DNA of 37,330 nt from an uncultured Eubacteriales bacterium (GCA_900543085.1 UQQF01000018.1:1-37330), one strand, 5' to 3'; numbered from the stretch's first letter, positions 15,631 to 24,892 are shown. Program-made: numbers and translations. The notes: generated by a model from the sequence alone, not told the origin.

Positions 15631-16696
15631 TGCGCTCACCTCCCAGCATGGCTATAAAGCGGTCGAACATGCCCTCGCTGTCGCGCGGGCCGCCGTGGGA
15701 CTCGGGGTGGAACTGCACGGAGAAGGCGTTCAGCCCGGGGTAGTCCACGCCCTCTACCGAGCCGTCGTTGACGTTCACGAACCTCAGCACCCCCGGCGTG
15801 CCGGCCAGGGAACCCGCCTCGACGGCGTAGCCGTGGTTCTGGCTGGTGACGTAGACGCGGCCGGTCTGCAGGTCCCTTGCCGGCTGGTTGGCTCCGCGGT
15901 GGCCGAACTTCATCTTGCCGGTCTGCGCACCCTGAGCCAGCGCCATCATCTGGTGCCCCAGGCAGATGCCGAAGACGGGGATGCGCCCCATCATGGCCTT
16001 TATCTGCGCTATCTCGTACACGTTCTCGGCCGGGTCGCCGGGGCCGTTCGAGAGCATGACGCCGTCGTGTCCGGCGGCGAGTATCTCCTCCGCGGATGTG
16101 CCGTGCGGGTACACCGTCACGGTGCAGCCGCGCTTTATTAGGCAGTCGGCGATGGACTTCTTGTAGCCGTAGTCCATCAGCGCGACGGAAAACCTCGCGC
16201 CGGGGCAGGGGAGGCAGACCGGCGCGGCCACGCTGGCTCCGGCCACGACGCCCTGCACGGAGTAGGCGCGCACGCGCTCGAGCAGCTCCTCCGTGGGCTC
16301 GCCGTCGGTGACGGCGGCGTTCATGACGCCGTGCTCGCGGATGATCTGCGTGATGCATCGCGTGTCCACGCCGGAGATGCCCACGACGCCGTTTCCCTCC
16401 AGCAGCGCGCCGACGGTCTTCTCGCAGCGGAAGTTGGAGGGCAAGCCGCAGTATTCGCGCACTATCACGGCGGAGGCGTGAACTTTTTCGCTCTCGCAGT
16501 CGTCCATAGCTATGCCGTAGTTGCCCAGCTGCGGGAAGGTAAAGCAGATCATCTGCCCGGCGTAGCTCGGGTCGGTCAGGCTCTCGGCAGTGCCGGTCAT
16601 GCCGGTGGTGAACACCAGCTCGCCGACGCGAGTACCCTTCGCGCCAAAGCCCTCGCCGGCGAAAACAGTGCCGTCGCTCAGCAGCAGATACGCCAT
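15623..16696 (-). CDS. carA: Carbamoyl-phosphate synthase, small (glutaminase) subunit
   Basis: A 357-residue class I glutamine amidotransferase subunit that releases ammonia from glutamine and channels it to CarB. The N-terminal CarA-specific domain (about 1-165) includes FTTGMTGTAESLTDPSY. The amidotransferase domain holds the catalytic triad: Cys245 in FGICLGHQ, His330 and Glu332 in QFHPE. Length is normal. It starts at ATG 16696 after a GAGGAG ribosome site. A short GC hairpin (16715-16731) sits just upstream of that ribosome site and could limit initiation. I do not see a PyrR-binding loop or an attenuator with a T run in the leader. A near-consensus promoter lies at 16807-16835. Confidence 0.98.
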   Translation of the reverse strand: MAYLLLSDGTVFAGEGFGAKGTRVGELVFTTGMTGTAESLTDPSYAGQMICFTFPQLGNYGIAMDDCESEKVHASAVIVREYCGLPSNFRCEKTVGALLEGNGVVGISGVDTRCITQIIREHGVMNAAVTDGEPTEELLERVRAYSVQGVVAGASVAAPVCLPCPGARFSVALMDYGYKKSIADCLIKRGCTVTVYPHGTSAEEILAAGHDGVMLSNGPGDPAENVYEIAQIKAMMGRIPVFGICLGHQMMALAQGAQTGKMKFGHRGANQPARDLQTGRVYVTSQNHGYAVEAGSLAGTPGVLRFVNVNDGSVEGVDYPGLNAFSVQFHPESHGGPRDSEGMFDRFIAMLGGERNA

Positions 16697-16714
16697 ATAT
16701 CTCAGCTCCTCTCA

Positions 16715-16731
16715 GCCGCCCCGGGGGCGGC
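16715..16731 (-). promoter_or_regulatory. GC hairpin beside the carA ribosome site
   Basis: Inverted repeat GCCGCCCC / GGGGCGGC with almost no loop, a few bases upstream of the carA ribosome-binding site. It could modulate initiation; no T run follows, so it is not a terminator. Confidence 0.35.
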
Positions 16732-16806
16732 AATACAGAAAATTGCGAATAATTATGCGTAAATTGGCGTCAGTTACCCTCGGCCAACATACAGTCCCAT
16801 ATACGT

Positions 16807-16835
16807 AATATACGCCGAAATAGCACTGGAGTCAA
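16807..16835 (-). promoter_or_regulatory. Sigma-70-type promoter of carAB
   Basis: On the minus strand TTGACT (16830-16835) and TATATT (16807-16812) are separated by 17 bases. The predicted leader is about 100 bases. Confidence 0.75.
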
Positions 16836-16938
16836 GCGCCATTTGCACCGCCACAGCAGTTTCGTGGAGAAGGAGAGGAAGGTGGGAGAATGAATATACT
16901 TTCTTGTGATATTCACCCAGACGAAAAGTGTAATATTA

Positions 16939-17001
16939 TTGACAATTGAGCTTCGATATGTTATTTTAACTGTGTTAACACACTTAATACAGTTAACACA
17001 G
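16939..17001 (+). promoter_or_regulatory. Promoter with downstream double GTTAAC operator
   Basis: TTGACA (16939-16944) and TATTTT (16962-16967) are 17 bases apart. Directly after them lies an inverted repeat, CTGTGTTAAC (16970-16979) and GTTAACACAG (16992-17001), with a 12-base spacer, over the expected transcription start. Each arm also holds its own TGTTAACA-like palindrome. This is the normal place for a repressor. A second TATAAT at 17123-17128 has TTGACA 21 bases upstream (17096-17101), too far for an ideal promoter. Confidence 0.5.
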
Positions 17002-17164
17002 AGCGATGACGGACGCCGTGAACGGAAGGGGATGCGGCGCTCGCCGGAGCATGGTCGCCGCCGCCGGTAAAAACTTAAGAAAAGCTTAAACCAAGTTGAC
17101 AGAGAATTTAAAACTCGTTCGTTATAATCGACAGTAAGCTACACTAAAGACAGGAGGAAGACGC

Positions 17165-18430
17165 ATGGATACGATACGCGTGATCAACTACATTCTCGCG
17201 GTCATGTTCTTCATCTGCTATGCATATCAGGCGTTTTATATGCTTGTACCTTTCATCATCAAGCCCAAGCCGCACAAGGAAGCGAAGCTGCACCGCTTCG
17301 CCGTGCTCATTTCGGCACGAAATGAGCAAATGGTCATTGGAAACCTCATCGACAGTATCAACCGCCAGACCTATCCGGGCGAGCTGGTGACCACCTTCGT
17401 CGTGGCCGACAACTGCACAGACGAGACGGCGCGCATAGCTCGCGAGCACGGCGCCGTGGTGGTTGAGCGCTTCAACCAGGACGAGGTCGGCAAGGGCTAC
17501 GCCCTCAACTTCCTGCTGCACAGGATAGAGGCCATGTACCCGGACAAGCCCTTCGACGCCTACATGGTCTTTGACGCCGACAACGTGCTCGAGCCGGACT
17601 ACATAGAGCAGATGAACCGCACCTTCTCCGACGGCTATGAGGTCATCACCAGCTACCGCAACAGCAAGAACTTCGGCGACAACTGGATAAGCAGCGGCTA
17701 TGCGCTGTGGTTCATGCGCGAGAGCGCGTGGCTCAACCGCCCGCGTATGCGCCTGGGCACCAGCTGCGCCATATCCGGCACCGGCTTCCTCTTTTCTCAG
17801 AAGGTGCTCGACGAGTGCGGAGGCTGGAACTTCTTCCTGCTGACCGAGGACATCCAGTTCACGGTCGACAACATCGTCAACAAGCGCAAGATAGGCTATT
17901 GCGCCGAAGCCATGCTCTACGACGAACAGCCCACCAAGTTCAAGCAGTCCTATAGGCAGCGCAAGCGCTGGGCTCGCGGATATGCGCAGGTGTTTGTCCG
18001 CTATGGCAAGGACATGGCCAGGAGCATGCTTCACGGCTCCTTCGCCGCCTACGACATGTGCATGAGCATACTTCCCGCGGCGATAGCGTCTATGGTCGGC
18101 ATCATTGCCAACGTGGCCGCCCTAGTCGTGAGCATACTCACGCGCCAGGACACCATGACGATAATCTGGTCCGCCGTCGGCCTGCTCAACTGCCTGTACT
18201 TCTCGCTGCTGGGCATAGGCGCGCTGACGACTATCTCCGAGTGGAAGCGCATCTATGCGCCGACCTGGAAGAAGATAGTGTTCACGCTCACCTTCCCTCT
18301 GTTCATGTTCACGTTTATCCCCTGCACCGTGGCCGGCATCTGTGCCCGCGAGGTCACCTGGAAGCCCATCGAGCACACCCGCGCCGCCTCTCTTTCCGAG
18401 ATACGCGAGGGCTCGCGCAAGACTGCGTAA
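17165..18430 (+). CDS. Membrane glycosyltransferase, family GT2
   Basis: A 421-residue inverting glycosyltransferase with one N-terminal membrane segment (about 8-32), a cytoplasmic GT-A domain and three to four C-terminal segments (about 295-400). Motifs follow the BcsA/NodC/hyaluronan-synthase type order: LISARNEQMVIGNL, ADNCTDET, the metal-binding FDADNVLEPDY (about 138-148), LTEDIQF and QRKRW (the Q-x-x-R-W motif of processive enzymes). It is shorter than cellulose synthases and has no PilZ domain. GGAGG precedes ATG 17165 by 8 bases. Monocistronic, with a ~190-base upstream region carrying the double GTTAAC operator, so it appears individually regulated. It probably builds an extracellular polysaccharide or glycolipid; the sugar is unknown. 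Confidence 0.88.
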   Translation: MDTIRVINYILAVMFFICYAYQAFYMLVPFIIKPKPHKEAKLHRFAVLISARNEQMVIGNLIDSINRQTYPGELVTTFVVADNCTDETARIAREHGAVVVERFNQDEVGKGYALNFLLHRIEAMYPDKPFDAYMVFDADNVLEPDYIEQMNRTFSDGYEVITSYRNSKNFGDNWISSGYALWFMRESAWLNRPRMRLGTSCAISGTGFLFSQKVLDECGGWNFFLLTEDIQFTVDNIVNKRKIGYCAEAMLYDEQPTKFKQSYRQRKRWARGYAQVFVRYGKDMARSMLHGSFAAYDMCMSILPAAIASMVGIIANVAALVVSILTRQDTMTIIWSAVGLLNCLYFSLLGIGALTTISEWKRIYAPTWKKIVFTLTFPLFMFTFIPCTVAGICAREVTWKPIEHTRAASLSEIREGSRKTA

Positions 18431-18492
18431 AGTCCTTCACATCCCCCTTCACGATGCCGCCCCGATGGGGCGGCATTGTACCGCTCAGAGCA

Positions 18493-18530
18493 AAAAAATC
18501 CCCCGGAGCAAACGCTCCGGGGGATTTTTT
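18493..18530. terminator. Bidirectional terminator
   Basis: A 17-base-pair perfect stem (18493-18509 with 18514-18530, loop AAAC), with A and T tracts on its outer edges. It serves the glycosyltransferase on the plus strand and the flavodoxin gene on the minus strand, whose TGA stop overlaps its last base. A separate GC hairpin without a T run lies just upstream at about 18453-18473. Confidence 0.9.
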
Positions 18531-19024
18531 CACCTGTACCATGCGAGGATTTCCGCGAGGTTTTCGGTGCTGACGCAGCTTGCGCCGTGCTGGGTCATCT
18601 CATAGGTGGCCTGCTCGGCGGCGTTCAGCTCGGGCTTGGCGGTGAGGCGTCCGGCTATCTCTCTGCACTTGACCTTCATGATCAGCTTCATGGGGCCTTT
18701 GAGCTTCGTGATGTCAAAGCCGCCCTGCAAATAGAAGACGGGGACGGCGGACGGTATCTTCATCGTCGCGCGCAGCCCCTCCGCAAGCTCCGGCGTCGGC
18801 GGGCTCATGCCCACGCCGGCCACGCAGCGGACCTTGTACTTCCTGGCGCACTTCTTATAGCCGACGATCGTACCGGCAAAGAGCCATCCGAGGTATATGA
18901 CCTCCGCGCCCTTGTGACATTCCGGCACGTTGCTCAGCTCATAGCTCGGCATCTCCAGCGCCTTGCCCAGCAGCTTGGCATACTGCTCGGTATAGCCGGT
19001 GTTGGACTTGTACACTATTATCAT
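18530..19024 (-). CDS. Flavodoxin-fold protein (HemG-like)
   Basis: A 164-residue flavodoxin-like protein. The N-terminus IIVYKSNTGYTEQYAKLLGKAL has the FMN phosphate-binding loop (SNTGYTEQ, residues 7-14), and YLGWLFAGTI (about 45-54) corresponds to the next strand and FMN-contacting loop. The middle holds a Cys- and Lys-rich segment. It resembles single-domain flavodoxins and the HemG-type protoporphyrinogen oxidase group, with which many clostridial members are annotated; the exact activity is not decided by sequence. ATG 19024 follows AGGGGG. A promoter at 19068-19095 suggests it is transcribed on its own, although rqcP lies just upstream on the same strand. Likely a cytoplasmic electron carrier or small reductase. 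Confidence 0.75.
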   Translation of the reverse strand: MIIVYKSNTGYTEQYAKLLGKALEMPSYELSNVPECHKGAEVIYLGWLFAGTIVGYKKCARKYKVRCVAGVGMSPPTPELAEGLRATMKIPSAVPVFYLQGGFDITKLKGPMKLIMKVKCREIAGRLTAKPELNAAEQATYEMTQHGASCVSTENLAEILAWYR

Positions 19025-19067
19025 TGCATTTCCCCCTTGTCATAGTGGTGGAACAAACTCTGACACA

Positions 19068-19095
19068 AGTATAACAGAAATCGCGCAAAATGCAA
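19068..19095 (-). promoter_or_regulatory. Promoter of the flavodoxin gene inside the preceding hairpin
   Basis: On the minus strand TTGCAT (19090-19095) and TATACT (19068-19073) are 16 bases apart. The -35 lies in the loop and the spacer in one arm of an 11-base-pair hairpin, AATCGCGCAAA (19079-19089) with TTTGCGCGATT (19100-19110). The hairpin follows rqcP and could act as its weak terminator. Confidence 0.5.
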
Positions 19096-19161
19096 GCACT
19101 TTGCGCGATTGTGGACAAAGCGGAAGGCGGGATAGCCGATGGTTTTGGTCAAACCGTCAGG

Positions 19162-19401
19162 TCAGATCTCCCGGTACATTGCCGGCGCGTCCGCCTTGGA
19201 GGCGTGCTCGTCGACGGATACGACCTCCACGGTGAGCGTCCGCTCGCCGAAAGTGACGGACAGCACGTCGCCGGGCTTGACCTCGGCGCTGGCTTTCACG
19301 GTGCGGCCGTTGATGGAGACGCGCCCGCCGTCGCAGGCCTCGTTGGCCACGGTGCGCCGCTTGATAAGGCGTGAAACCTTCAGATATTTGTCTACTCTCA
19401 T
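19162..19401 (-). CDS. rqcP: S4-domain RNA-binding protein, RqcP-like
   Basis: A 79-residue single S4-domain protein matching the RqcP (YabO) family. This family works with RqcH in ribosome-associated quality control, stabilising tRNA in the P site during alanine tailing on stalled 50S subunits. MRVDKYLKVSRLIKRRTVA is the canonical S4 start, followed by DGGRVSINGRTVKAS and KPGDVLSV. Length and organisation are typical. The ribosome site GAGG overlaps the stop codon of the upstream PAS/HATPase gene (gap 9 bases), so the two are translationally coupled. In Bacillus the gene lies near mazG and hup rather than beside a sensor protein, so this context is unusual. No RqcH gene is in the window. Confidence 0.88.
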   Translation of the reverse strand: MRVDKYLKVSRLIKRRTVANEACDGGRVSINGRTVKASAEVKPGDVLSVTFGERTLTVEVVSVDEHASKADAPAMYREI

Positions 19402-19410
19402 AGTGTTACC

Positions 19411-20469
19411 TCAGTCCAGAAGGCGCGGGTCGTAGTCGGAGCTGCCCAGCCAGGGCGAGAGCTGCGTCAGGATGTACGCCATGTCGTTGCGCCGGATCTT
19501 CACCGGCTTGGTGTTCAGCTCGCCGTGCCTCTCGGGCACGTAGGGGAGCACCATGCGCATGTGCGTACCGTAGCCCATGCGGCCTTCCATGAGGAAGGAG
19601 CCCTTGTGCAGCGCCGTGACGACGCCTACATATCGCAGCCCCAGGTTGCCGCGGTCGTATGCGTGCAGCTTGCTCTCGTCGGACAGACCGCTTCCGTCGT
19701 CGTCCACGCCGAGTATCGTGTAGCCGCCGGAGCACTCTGCGCTGAGCGTGAGCGTACAGCCGGAGGTCATGTTCATAAGGCTGTTGGAGATCATGTGCAG
19801 CATGGCCGTCTCCACCAGCTGCCCGTCAAACGTGCCGTCCGCGTCCGGGTCGCCCTCGAACACGACGTTGATGCCGCGCGGCTTGGCGAAGTAGGAGACG
19901 GTGCCCGCCAGCTCGCGGCAGAGCCTCCCGGCGTCCAGACACCTGACGTCGGGCTTCGTGCGGCCGGACTGCAAGTCGTCCAGCTCCATCCGCCCCATGA
20001 ACGCGCGGTTGAGCCTGGAGGAACAGTGCAGCACGGCGGAGGCCAGCTCGCCGCGGTACGCGCCCTGTTCTCCGCTATCCTGATAGTCGTCGTAGAGCTT
20101 GACCAGCAGCGTGCGGCTGAGCGAATCGAGCGAGCTGAGCGTGTCGCGCAGCCGGCTCTGAAGCGCCAGCTCGTGCGTGCTGAGCCGTGACGGCTCCTCG
20201 ACGGCGGTCACATAGTAGATGCTGACGTCCTCATAGACGGCGGCGCGGACGCTGACCTGGCGTCCGGCGGACCAGGTGGAAGCCGTGGCGCCGTCCGGCA
20301 TTTCGGAAACGGCCGAGCCGAGCATGTCGCTCACCCTGGAGCCTGTGTGCTCGCCCAGCAGCTTGACGGCGGACGGGTTCATGTACCGCACTATGCCGTT
20401 GCGGCTGACGAGCACGGCCTCGGCGGCCTGCTTGAATACGGTTTCGCTGTTCAATAAAAGGTCGGGCAT
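19411..20469 (-). CDS. PAS-HATPase sensor protein without an obvious H-box
   Basis: A 352-residue soluble protein. Residues about 5-95 look like a PAS domain (FKQAAEAVLVSRNGIVRYMN). A helical middle follows (100-170). The GHKL ATPase domain (about 180-312) has an N-box HMISNSLMN (225-233), G1 box DDDGSG (256-261) and G2 GNLGLRYV (274-281). The HExxxP-type phosphoacceptor motif of histidine kinases is not visible in the helical part; the nearest His is in VLHCSSRL (147). There is no membrane segment. It may therefore be a divergent kinase, a kinase with an unusual DHp region, or an ATP-binding regulator. No response regulator is adjacent. It starts at ATG 20469 after AAGGGGG, has its own promoter, and is followed by rqcP. 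Confidence 0.75.
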   Translation of the reverse strand: MPDLLLNSETVFKQAAEAVLVSRNGIVRYMNPSAVKLLGEHTGSRVSDMLGSAVSEMPDGATASTWSAGRQVSVRAAVYEDVSIYYVTAVEEPSRLSTHELALQSRLRDTLSSLDSLSRTLLVKLYDDYQDSGEQGAYRGELASAVLHCSSRLNRAFMGRMELDDLQSGRTKPDVRCLDAGRLCRELAGTVSYFAKPRGINVVFEGDPDADGTFDGQLVETAMLHMISNSLMNMTSGCTLTLSAECSGGYTILGVDDDGSGLSDESKLHAYDRGNLGLRYVGVVTALHKGSFLMEGRMGYGTHMRMVLPYVPERHGELNTKPVKIRRNDMAYILTQLSPWLGSSDYDPRLLD

Positions 20470-20538
20470 TTTTCCCCCTTGATTCTCCGGGTCTGCCCCG
20501 GTGCTAATGGATTAAGCTAGCAGATAGTATTATTCTCT

Positions 20539-20567
20539 ATCATACCAGTTTGCGCCACAAAATACAA
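20539..20567 (-). promoter_or_regulatory. Sigma-70-type promoter of the PAS/HATPase-rqcP unit
   Basis: On the minus strand TTGTAT (20562-20567) and TATGAT (20539-20544) are separated by 17 bases, about 70 bases upstream of the start codon. Confidence 0.6.
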
Positions 20568-20734
20568 CAGTTTTCGCATATATCCCGTCATTTTCTTTCC
20601 CGGCGCCGCCCGATCACAGGCTGCGCCGCATACTTATATTATGCCGTCGAGGGCATATTGTACAAGACAAATAATTGGCAAAGTGTGCTTCGACGGCAAA
20701 ACGTATGGAATGTTTAGAATATCGCAAATAGGTA

Positions 20735-20763
20735 TTGAAATTTCCCGGCGAATGGTATAGAAT
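20735..20763 (+). promoter_or_regulatory. Sigma-70-type promoter of the GAPDH gene
   Basis: TTGAAA (20735-20740) and TAGAAT (20758-20763), spacing 17. Further upstream GCCGTCGA (about 20642-20649) and TCGACGGC (about 20691-20698) form an inverted repeat with a ~40-base spacer, a possible regulator site. The rest of 20568-20734 shows nothing coding. Confidence 0.65.
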
Positions 20764-20765
20764 AA

Positions 20766-21833
<1,068 letters not shown>

Positions 21834-21848
21834 TCAACCGATAACCCT

Positions 21849-21883
21849 AAAAGGCTCGCACCATAACGGTGCGAGCCTTTTTT
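21849..21883. terminator. Bidirectional terminator after gap
   Basis: A 14-base-pair stem (AAAAGGCTCGCACC 21849-21862 with its complement 21868-21881, loop ATAAC) running into a T tract. The minus-strand gene ending at 21891 can use it in the other direction. Confidence 0.88.
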
Positions 21884-21890
21884 GCGTTCA

Positions 21891-24416
21891 TTATTCAAGT
21901 TCGTAAATACACAGGTGGTAGGGCTTATGGTTTTCAGCGACAGACTCCAGTATTACGCGCTCATCGTCCAGCCAGCTGACGCTGACACCTTCCATGTCCT
22001 CATATCCGGTGCGGTCGAAGGCAGTTAAAACGCCGGTGCTCATGTCTATAACGCCGAGAGAGGCGATCGACAGCCCATCTGCTTCCTCGTCAGGGTAGAA
22101 ATAGAGCAGCCTGGAGCCGTTTGCCAGAAAGCTGCCCCGGTTTACAAAGCCTTCGATGGACTTATCTTCGCCGGTAACGAGGTCTATTACGCTCGATGCG
22201 CCTGTCTGCGAGGTATATATGCAGTATCTGCCGCCAAGCAGCTCTGCGCCCGCGTTTCCAGAGCCGTTATGCGCCGGCGCGTCCGAGAGCGTCTGACGGT
22301 GTGCGAGCGTATCCAGATCCAGCACCCAGGCCGAGTACGTCTCCGATGGCGTGGAGTTCGTAATCACTGCCGTGCCCTCGTCAATAAATACTCCCCAGAG
22401 CGCGTCTCTGTCCACCAGCTCATCCAGGGGGATGAGTAGATCTCTGGCGATGTCGCAGTAATATGTCCTGCGCGGCTCGTGCGTGGTCACAAAGAGCCTG
22501 TTCATACTGTCTGAGAATATGTACTGGTACGGAAACTCCAGCTCATTTACGCCCGTCCCGGCGAGAACGTCGGTGATTTCCCCCGTCTCCAGGTCGCAGA
22601 GATAGGGATAGCGCCGGTAAACCAACTGCGAGCCCTGCGAGACATAGAGCAGCGCGGCGTCGCTGCGTCCGGGAATCGCATCAAAGCTCCAGGCGGCGTC
22701 TGTGCCTGGTACGCTGCCCTCGCCGCGGACGAGCGCCTGCCCGTCGCGCACGCACCAGCTGACGGCGCAGTCGTAGTCGACGCCGCGCCACGTGACGGAA
22801 AACTCTGTCCGCTCCGGCTCCACCTCTGTTATCGTGAGTTCATTGCCTTCAAAATCGCAGAGTACAAAACTCTCGACGTTCCCGTCCTCGTCGAGGCGCA
22901 CTCCGTTCCGGAAGGCTGAATATTCATCAGAGTCCAGCGTCAGGTACCACGCCGTGACGCGCCCGCCGATGTCGGTGCCGGTTATCGTACCGGCGATGGG
23001 CTTGTCCGGCGTCTCCTGCGCGTCCTCGCCGGTCTCGACGTCGTAGAGGTAGAACACCGCGCCGCCGTCGGCAGCTGTGCCGCCTATCATGACGTACTCG
23101 TCGTCGTACCAGGAGAGTATGTCCTCGCTGACGCCTTCCGCGACCTCGCGGTCAAAGGAGACAAATCCGCCCGATATCAGGTTCAGAACGCCGAGACTAG
23201 TCCACCCGTCTTCATAGTTGTAATAAACCAGCTTCGTACCGGCGCTGTTCGCCATAAAGCTGTCGCCGTCATTAAAGGTGAAGCCTTCAACGGGTCTCCG
23301 CTCGCCCGTCGTCAGGTCGATGACCTCCGCATGGCGCTCGCTGTCGACGTACACGGCATAATTCCCGGCTATGATTGCTCCGTCTGTGGAGTCCTCCTCA
23401 ATGTCCCTTATGACGCGCGCCCTGTCCAGCGTCAGGGTTGTTTTGCCCGTGCCGGTGTCATATGCCCAGTATGTGACGGCGTTGTTTTCGCCGTCGCCCT
23501 TATACAGCAGCAACGTCCCGTCAGGAGCAAACCAGCCCGTGTTTACTTCCTCACCGGCCAGATCTCCGGCGTCAGTTAGTTCGCCGCTATCGAAGTCGAA
23601 ATACCAGCACTGCCTTGTGCCGAGCAGCACGTCCCCGCAGGTGACAAAGAGTTGCCTGTTTCCCGGGGAAAAGCTGTAGTTGTTTGCAAGCTCGAGTCCG
23701 TCCACGCCCGTCCCGGCCAGGAAGTCCTCGACCTCGCCGGTCTCAAGCTGGAGCAGGAAGGGGTATAGCTCGTAGTCGGCCTGTGAACCGCGCGATACAT
23801 ACAGCAGCACGGCGTCAGTGCGTCCGGGTATGATATTTACATAGTAGGAATGATCGGTTGCAAAGTCATAGCCGTCGCAGTACGTCATAAGCTCCCCGTC
23901 ATGGACGCAGTAATACACGTCGCCCGAGTATTCCGCGCCGCGCCATGTGACAGAAAAGCTGACTTTCTCCGGCGCATACTCATATGCGCTCAGCGTGTCG
24001 CCGTCTATGACCCAGTCGATGAACGCGTCCACGCCGCCGTCATCGTTCAGCCGGACTTTCTCGGGGAAGTACACGCCGTCGAAGTCCATGTCTATATACC
24101 ACGCCGTGACGCGGTCGCCTATCTCCGTCCCGGTCAGGGCTTCGCCGCCGAGCGGCGTCGCGCCGGACGGCACCTGCTCCACCTCGTCTATGTGGAAAAA
24201 GCGCAGCACCGCCTGGCGTATCTCGGGGCTGGCGGCCATGGCTATGCCGGTCAGCGAGGCCAGCGCAAGCACGGCGGCCAGCGTGCCCACCAGCGCGCGC
24301 CGGAGCGGACGTACACTGCGACGCGGCGGCTGTTCCATAGTCGAGGCTATGCGCTGTTTCAGGCTTGCATCCGGCTCGAAGGAGCCGGCGGCTCTGCGGT
24401 AATCGTCTCTCGTCAT
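21891..24416 (-). CDS. Putative anti-sigma factor with a duplicated extracellular domain
   Basis: An 841-residue single-pass membrane protein. About 40 cytoplasmic residues (MTRDDYRRAAGSFEPDASLK onward) precede one transmembrane helix (about 41-62) and a large outer domain. That domain contains two homologous copies. The first begins LTGTEIGDRVTAWYIDMD (about 94); the second begins ITGTDIGGRVTAWYLTLD (about 478). Both share later landmarks FSVTWRG, IPGR(T/S)DA(V/A)LLYVS and VIDL(T/V)TGE. The strand-rich, WD-like repeats suggest beta-propellers. The start overlaps the ECF sigma stop (ATGA), so it is almost certainly that factor's membrane-bound regulator, though no zinc anti-sigma motif is present. 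The ligand it senses is unknown. It ends next to the terminator shared with gap. Confidence 0.75.
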   Translation of the reverse strand: MTRDDYRRAAGSFEPDASLKQRIASTMEQPPRRSVRPLRRALVGTLAAVLALASLTGIAMAASPEIRQAVLRFFHIDEVEQVPSGATPLGGEALTGTEIGDRVTAWYIDMDFDGVYFPEKVRLNDDGGVDAFIDWVIDGDTLSAYEYAPEKVSFSVTWRGAEYSGDVYYCVHDGELMTYCDGYDFATDHSYYVNIIPGRTDAVLLYVSRGSQADYELYPFLLQLETGEVEDFLAGTGVDGLELANNYSFSPGNRQLFVTCGDVLLGTRQCWYFDFDSGELTDAGDLAGEEVNTGWFAPDGTLLLYKGDGENNAVTYWAYDTGTGKTTLTLDRARVIRDIEEDSTDGAIIAGNYAVYVDSERHAEVIDLTTGERRPVEGFTFNDGDSFMANSAGTKLVYYNYEDGWTSLGVLNLISGGFVSFDREVAEGVSEDILSWYDDEYVMIGGTAADGGAVFYLYDVETGEDAQETPDKPIAGTITGTDIGGRVTAWYLTLDSDEYSAFRNGVRLDEDGNVESFVLCDFEGNELTITEVEPERTEFSVTWRGVDYDCAVSWCVRDGQALVRGEGSVPGTDAAWSFDAIPGRSDAALLYVSQGSQLVYRRYPYLCDLETGEITDVLAGTGVNELEFPYQYIFSDSMNRLFVTTHEPRRTYYCDIARDLLIPLDELVDRDALWGVFIDEGTAVITNSTPSETYSAWVLDLDTLAHRQTLSDAPAHNGSGNAGAELLGGRYCIYTSQTGASSVIDLVTGEDKSIEGFVNRGSFLANGSRLLYFYPDEEADGLSIASLGVIDMSTGVLTAFDRTGYEDMEGVSVSWLDDERVILESVAENHKPYHLCIYELE

Positions 24417-24892
24417 TCTCCGTCCTCCATTTCAAGCTTCAGCATTTCGCGCCCCCGCTTCATGCGCATCTTCACGGCGCTCTGGCCTATGCCCAGTATC
24501 TCGGCGATCTCGGCCACGGAGTAGCCTTCGTAGTAATGCAGGTGAATGGGGGCTTTGTACTTCTCGGGCAGACGCACTATGGCGTCTGCGAGGCCGAAGA
24601 CGTCCGGCTCTTTTATGGGAAAGTCGGGCTCGAGCGCCACAGCGCGCTTCCGCCAGAAGCCCTTGAGACAGTCGCGGCAGAGGTTCACGGTCACGCGCAG
24701 CAGCCAGCGCTTCTCGTGTCCGGCGTCCGTGAACTCCGGCGCACGGTACAGCAGCCGCATAAAGGCCTCCTGCGTGACGTCCTCGGCGTCGGCGTGACAG
24801 CCCAGGTAGACCATGGCCAGCCGGTAGACCATGGCGCCGTAGGCGTCATATTTTGCGTCAAATTCCCGTGTCAGCGCGCTCACATCTCTCAT
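24413..24892 (-). CDS. ECF-type RNA polymerase sigma factor
   Basis: A 159-residue sigma-70-family factor of the extracytoplasmic-function group. Region 2 covers about residues 8-75, with YGAMVYRLAMVYLGCHADAED and VTQEAFMRLLY for core binding and -10 contact. Region 4 covers about 100-155, with LPEKYKAPIHLHYYEGYS and AEIAEILGIGQSAVKMRMKR for the -35 helix-turn-helix. Regions 1 and 3 are absent, as expected. I chose ATG 24892 after GGAGG; an in-frame ATG at 24910 overlaps the ribosome site. The upstream minus-strand sequence has GTGACC (24937-24942) and CGTC (24920-24923), a possible ECF autoregulatory promoter. Translational coupling with the next membrane gene makes a sigma/anti-sigma pair. 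Whether it reads the promoters at 7406-7506 is untested. Confidence 0.93.
   Translation of the reverse strand: MRDVSALTREFDAKYDAYGAMVYRLAMVYLGCHADAEDVTQEAFMRLLYRAPEFTDAGHEKRWLLRVTVNLCRDCLKGFWRKRAVALEPDFPIKEPDVFGLADAIVRLPEKYKAPIHLHYYEGYSVAEIAEILGIGQSAVKMRMKRGREMLKLEMEDGE

Noticed and set aside
16697..16806. PyrR-type attenuator in the carAB leader
   Set aside because: No PyrR-binding loop and no terminator/antiterminator pair with a T run; only a small GC hairpin beside the ribosome site.
17096..17128. TTGACA / TATAAT as the main promoter of the GT2 gene
   Set aside because: The boxes are 21 bases apart, too long for an efficient sigma-70 promoter; the upstream pair with 17-base spacing was preferred, though the TATAAT may still be used.
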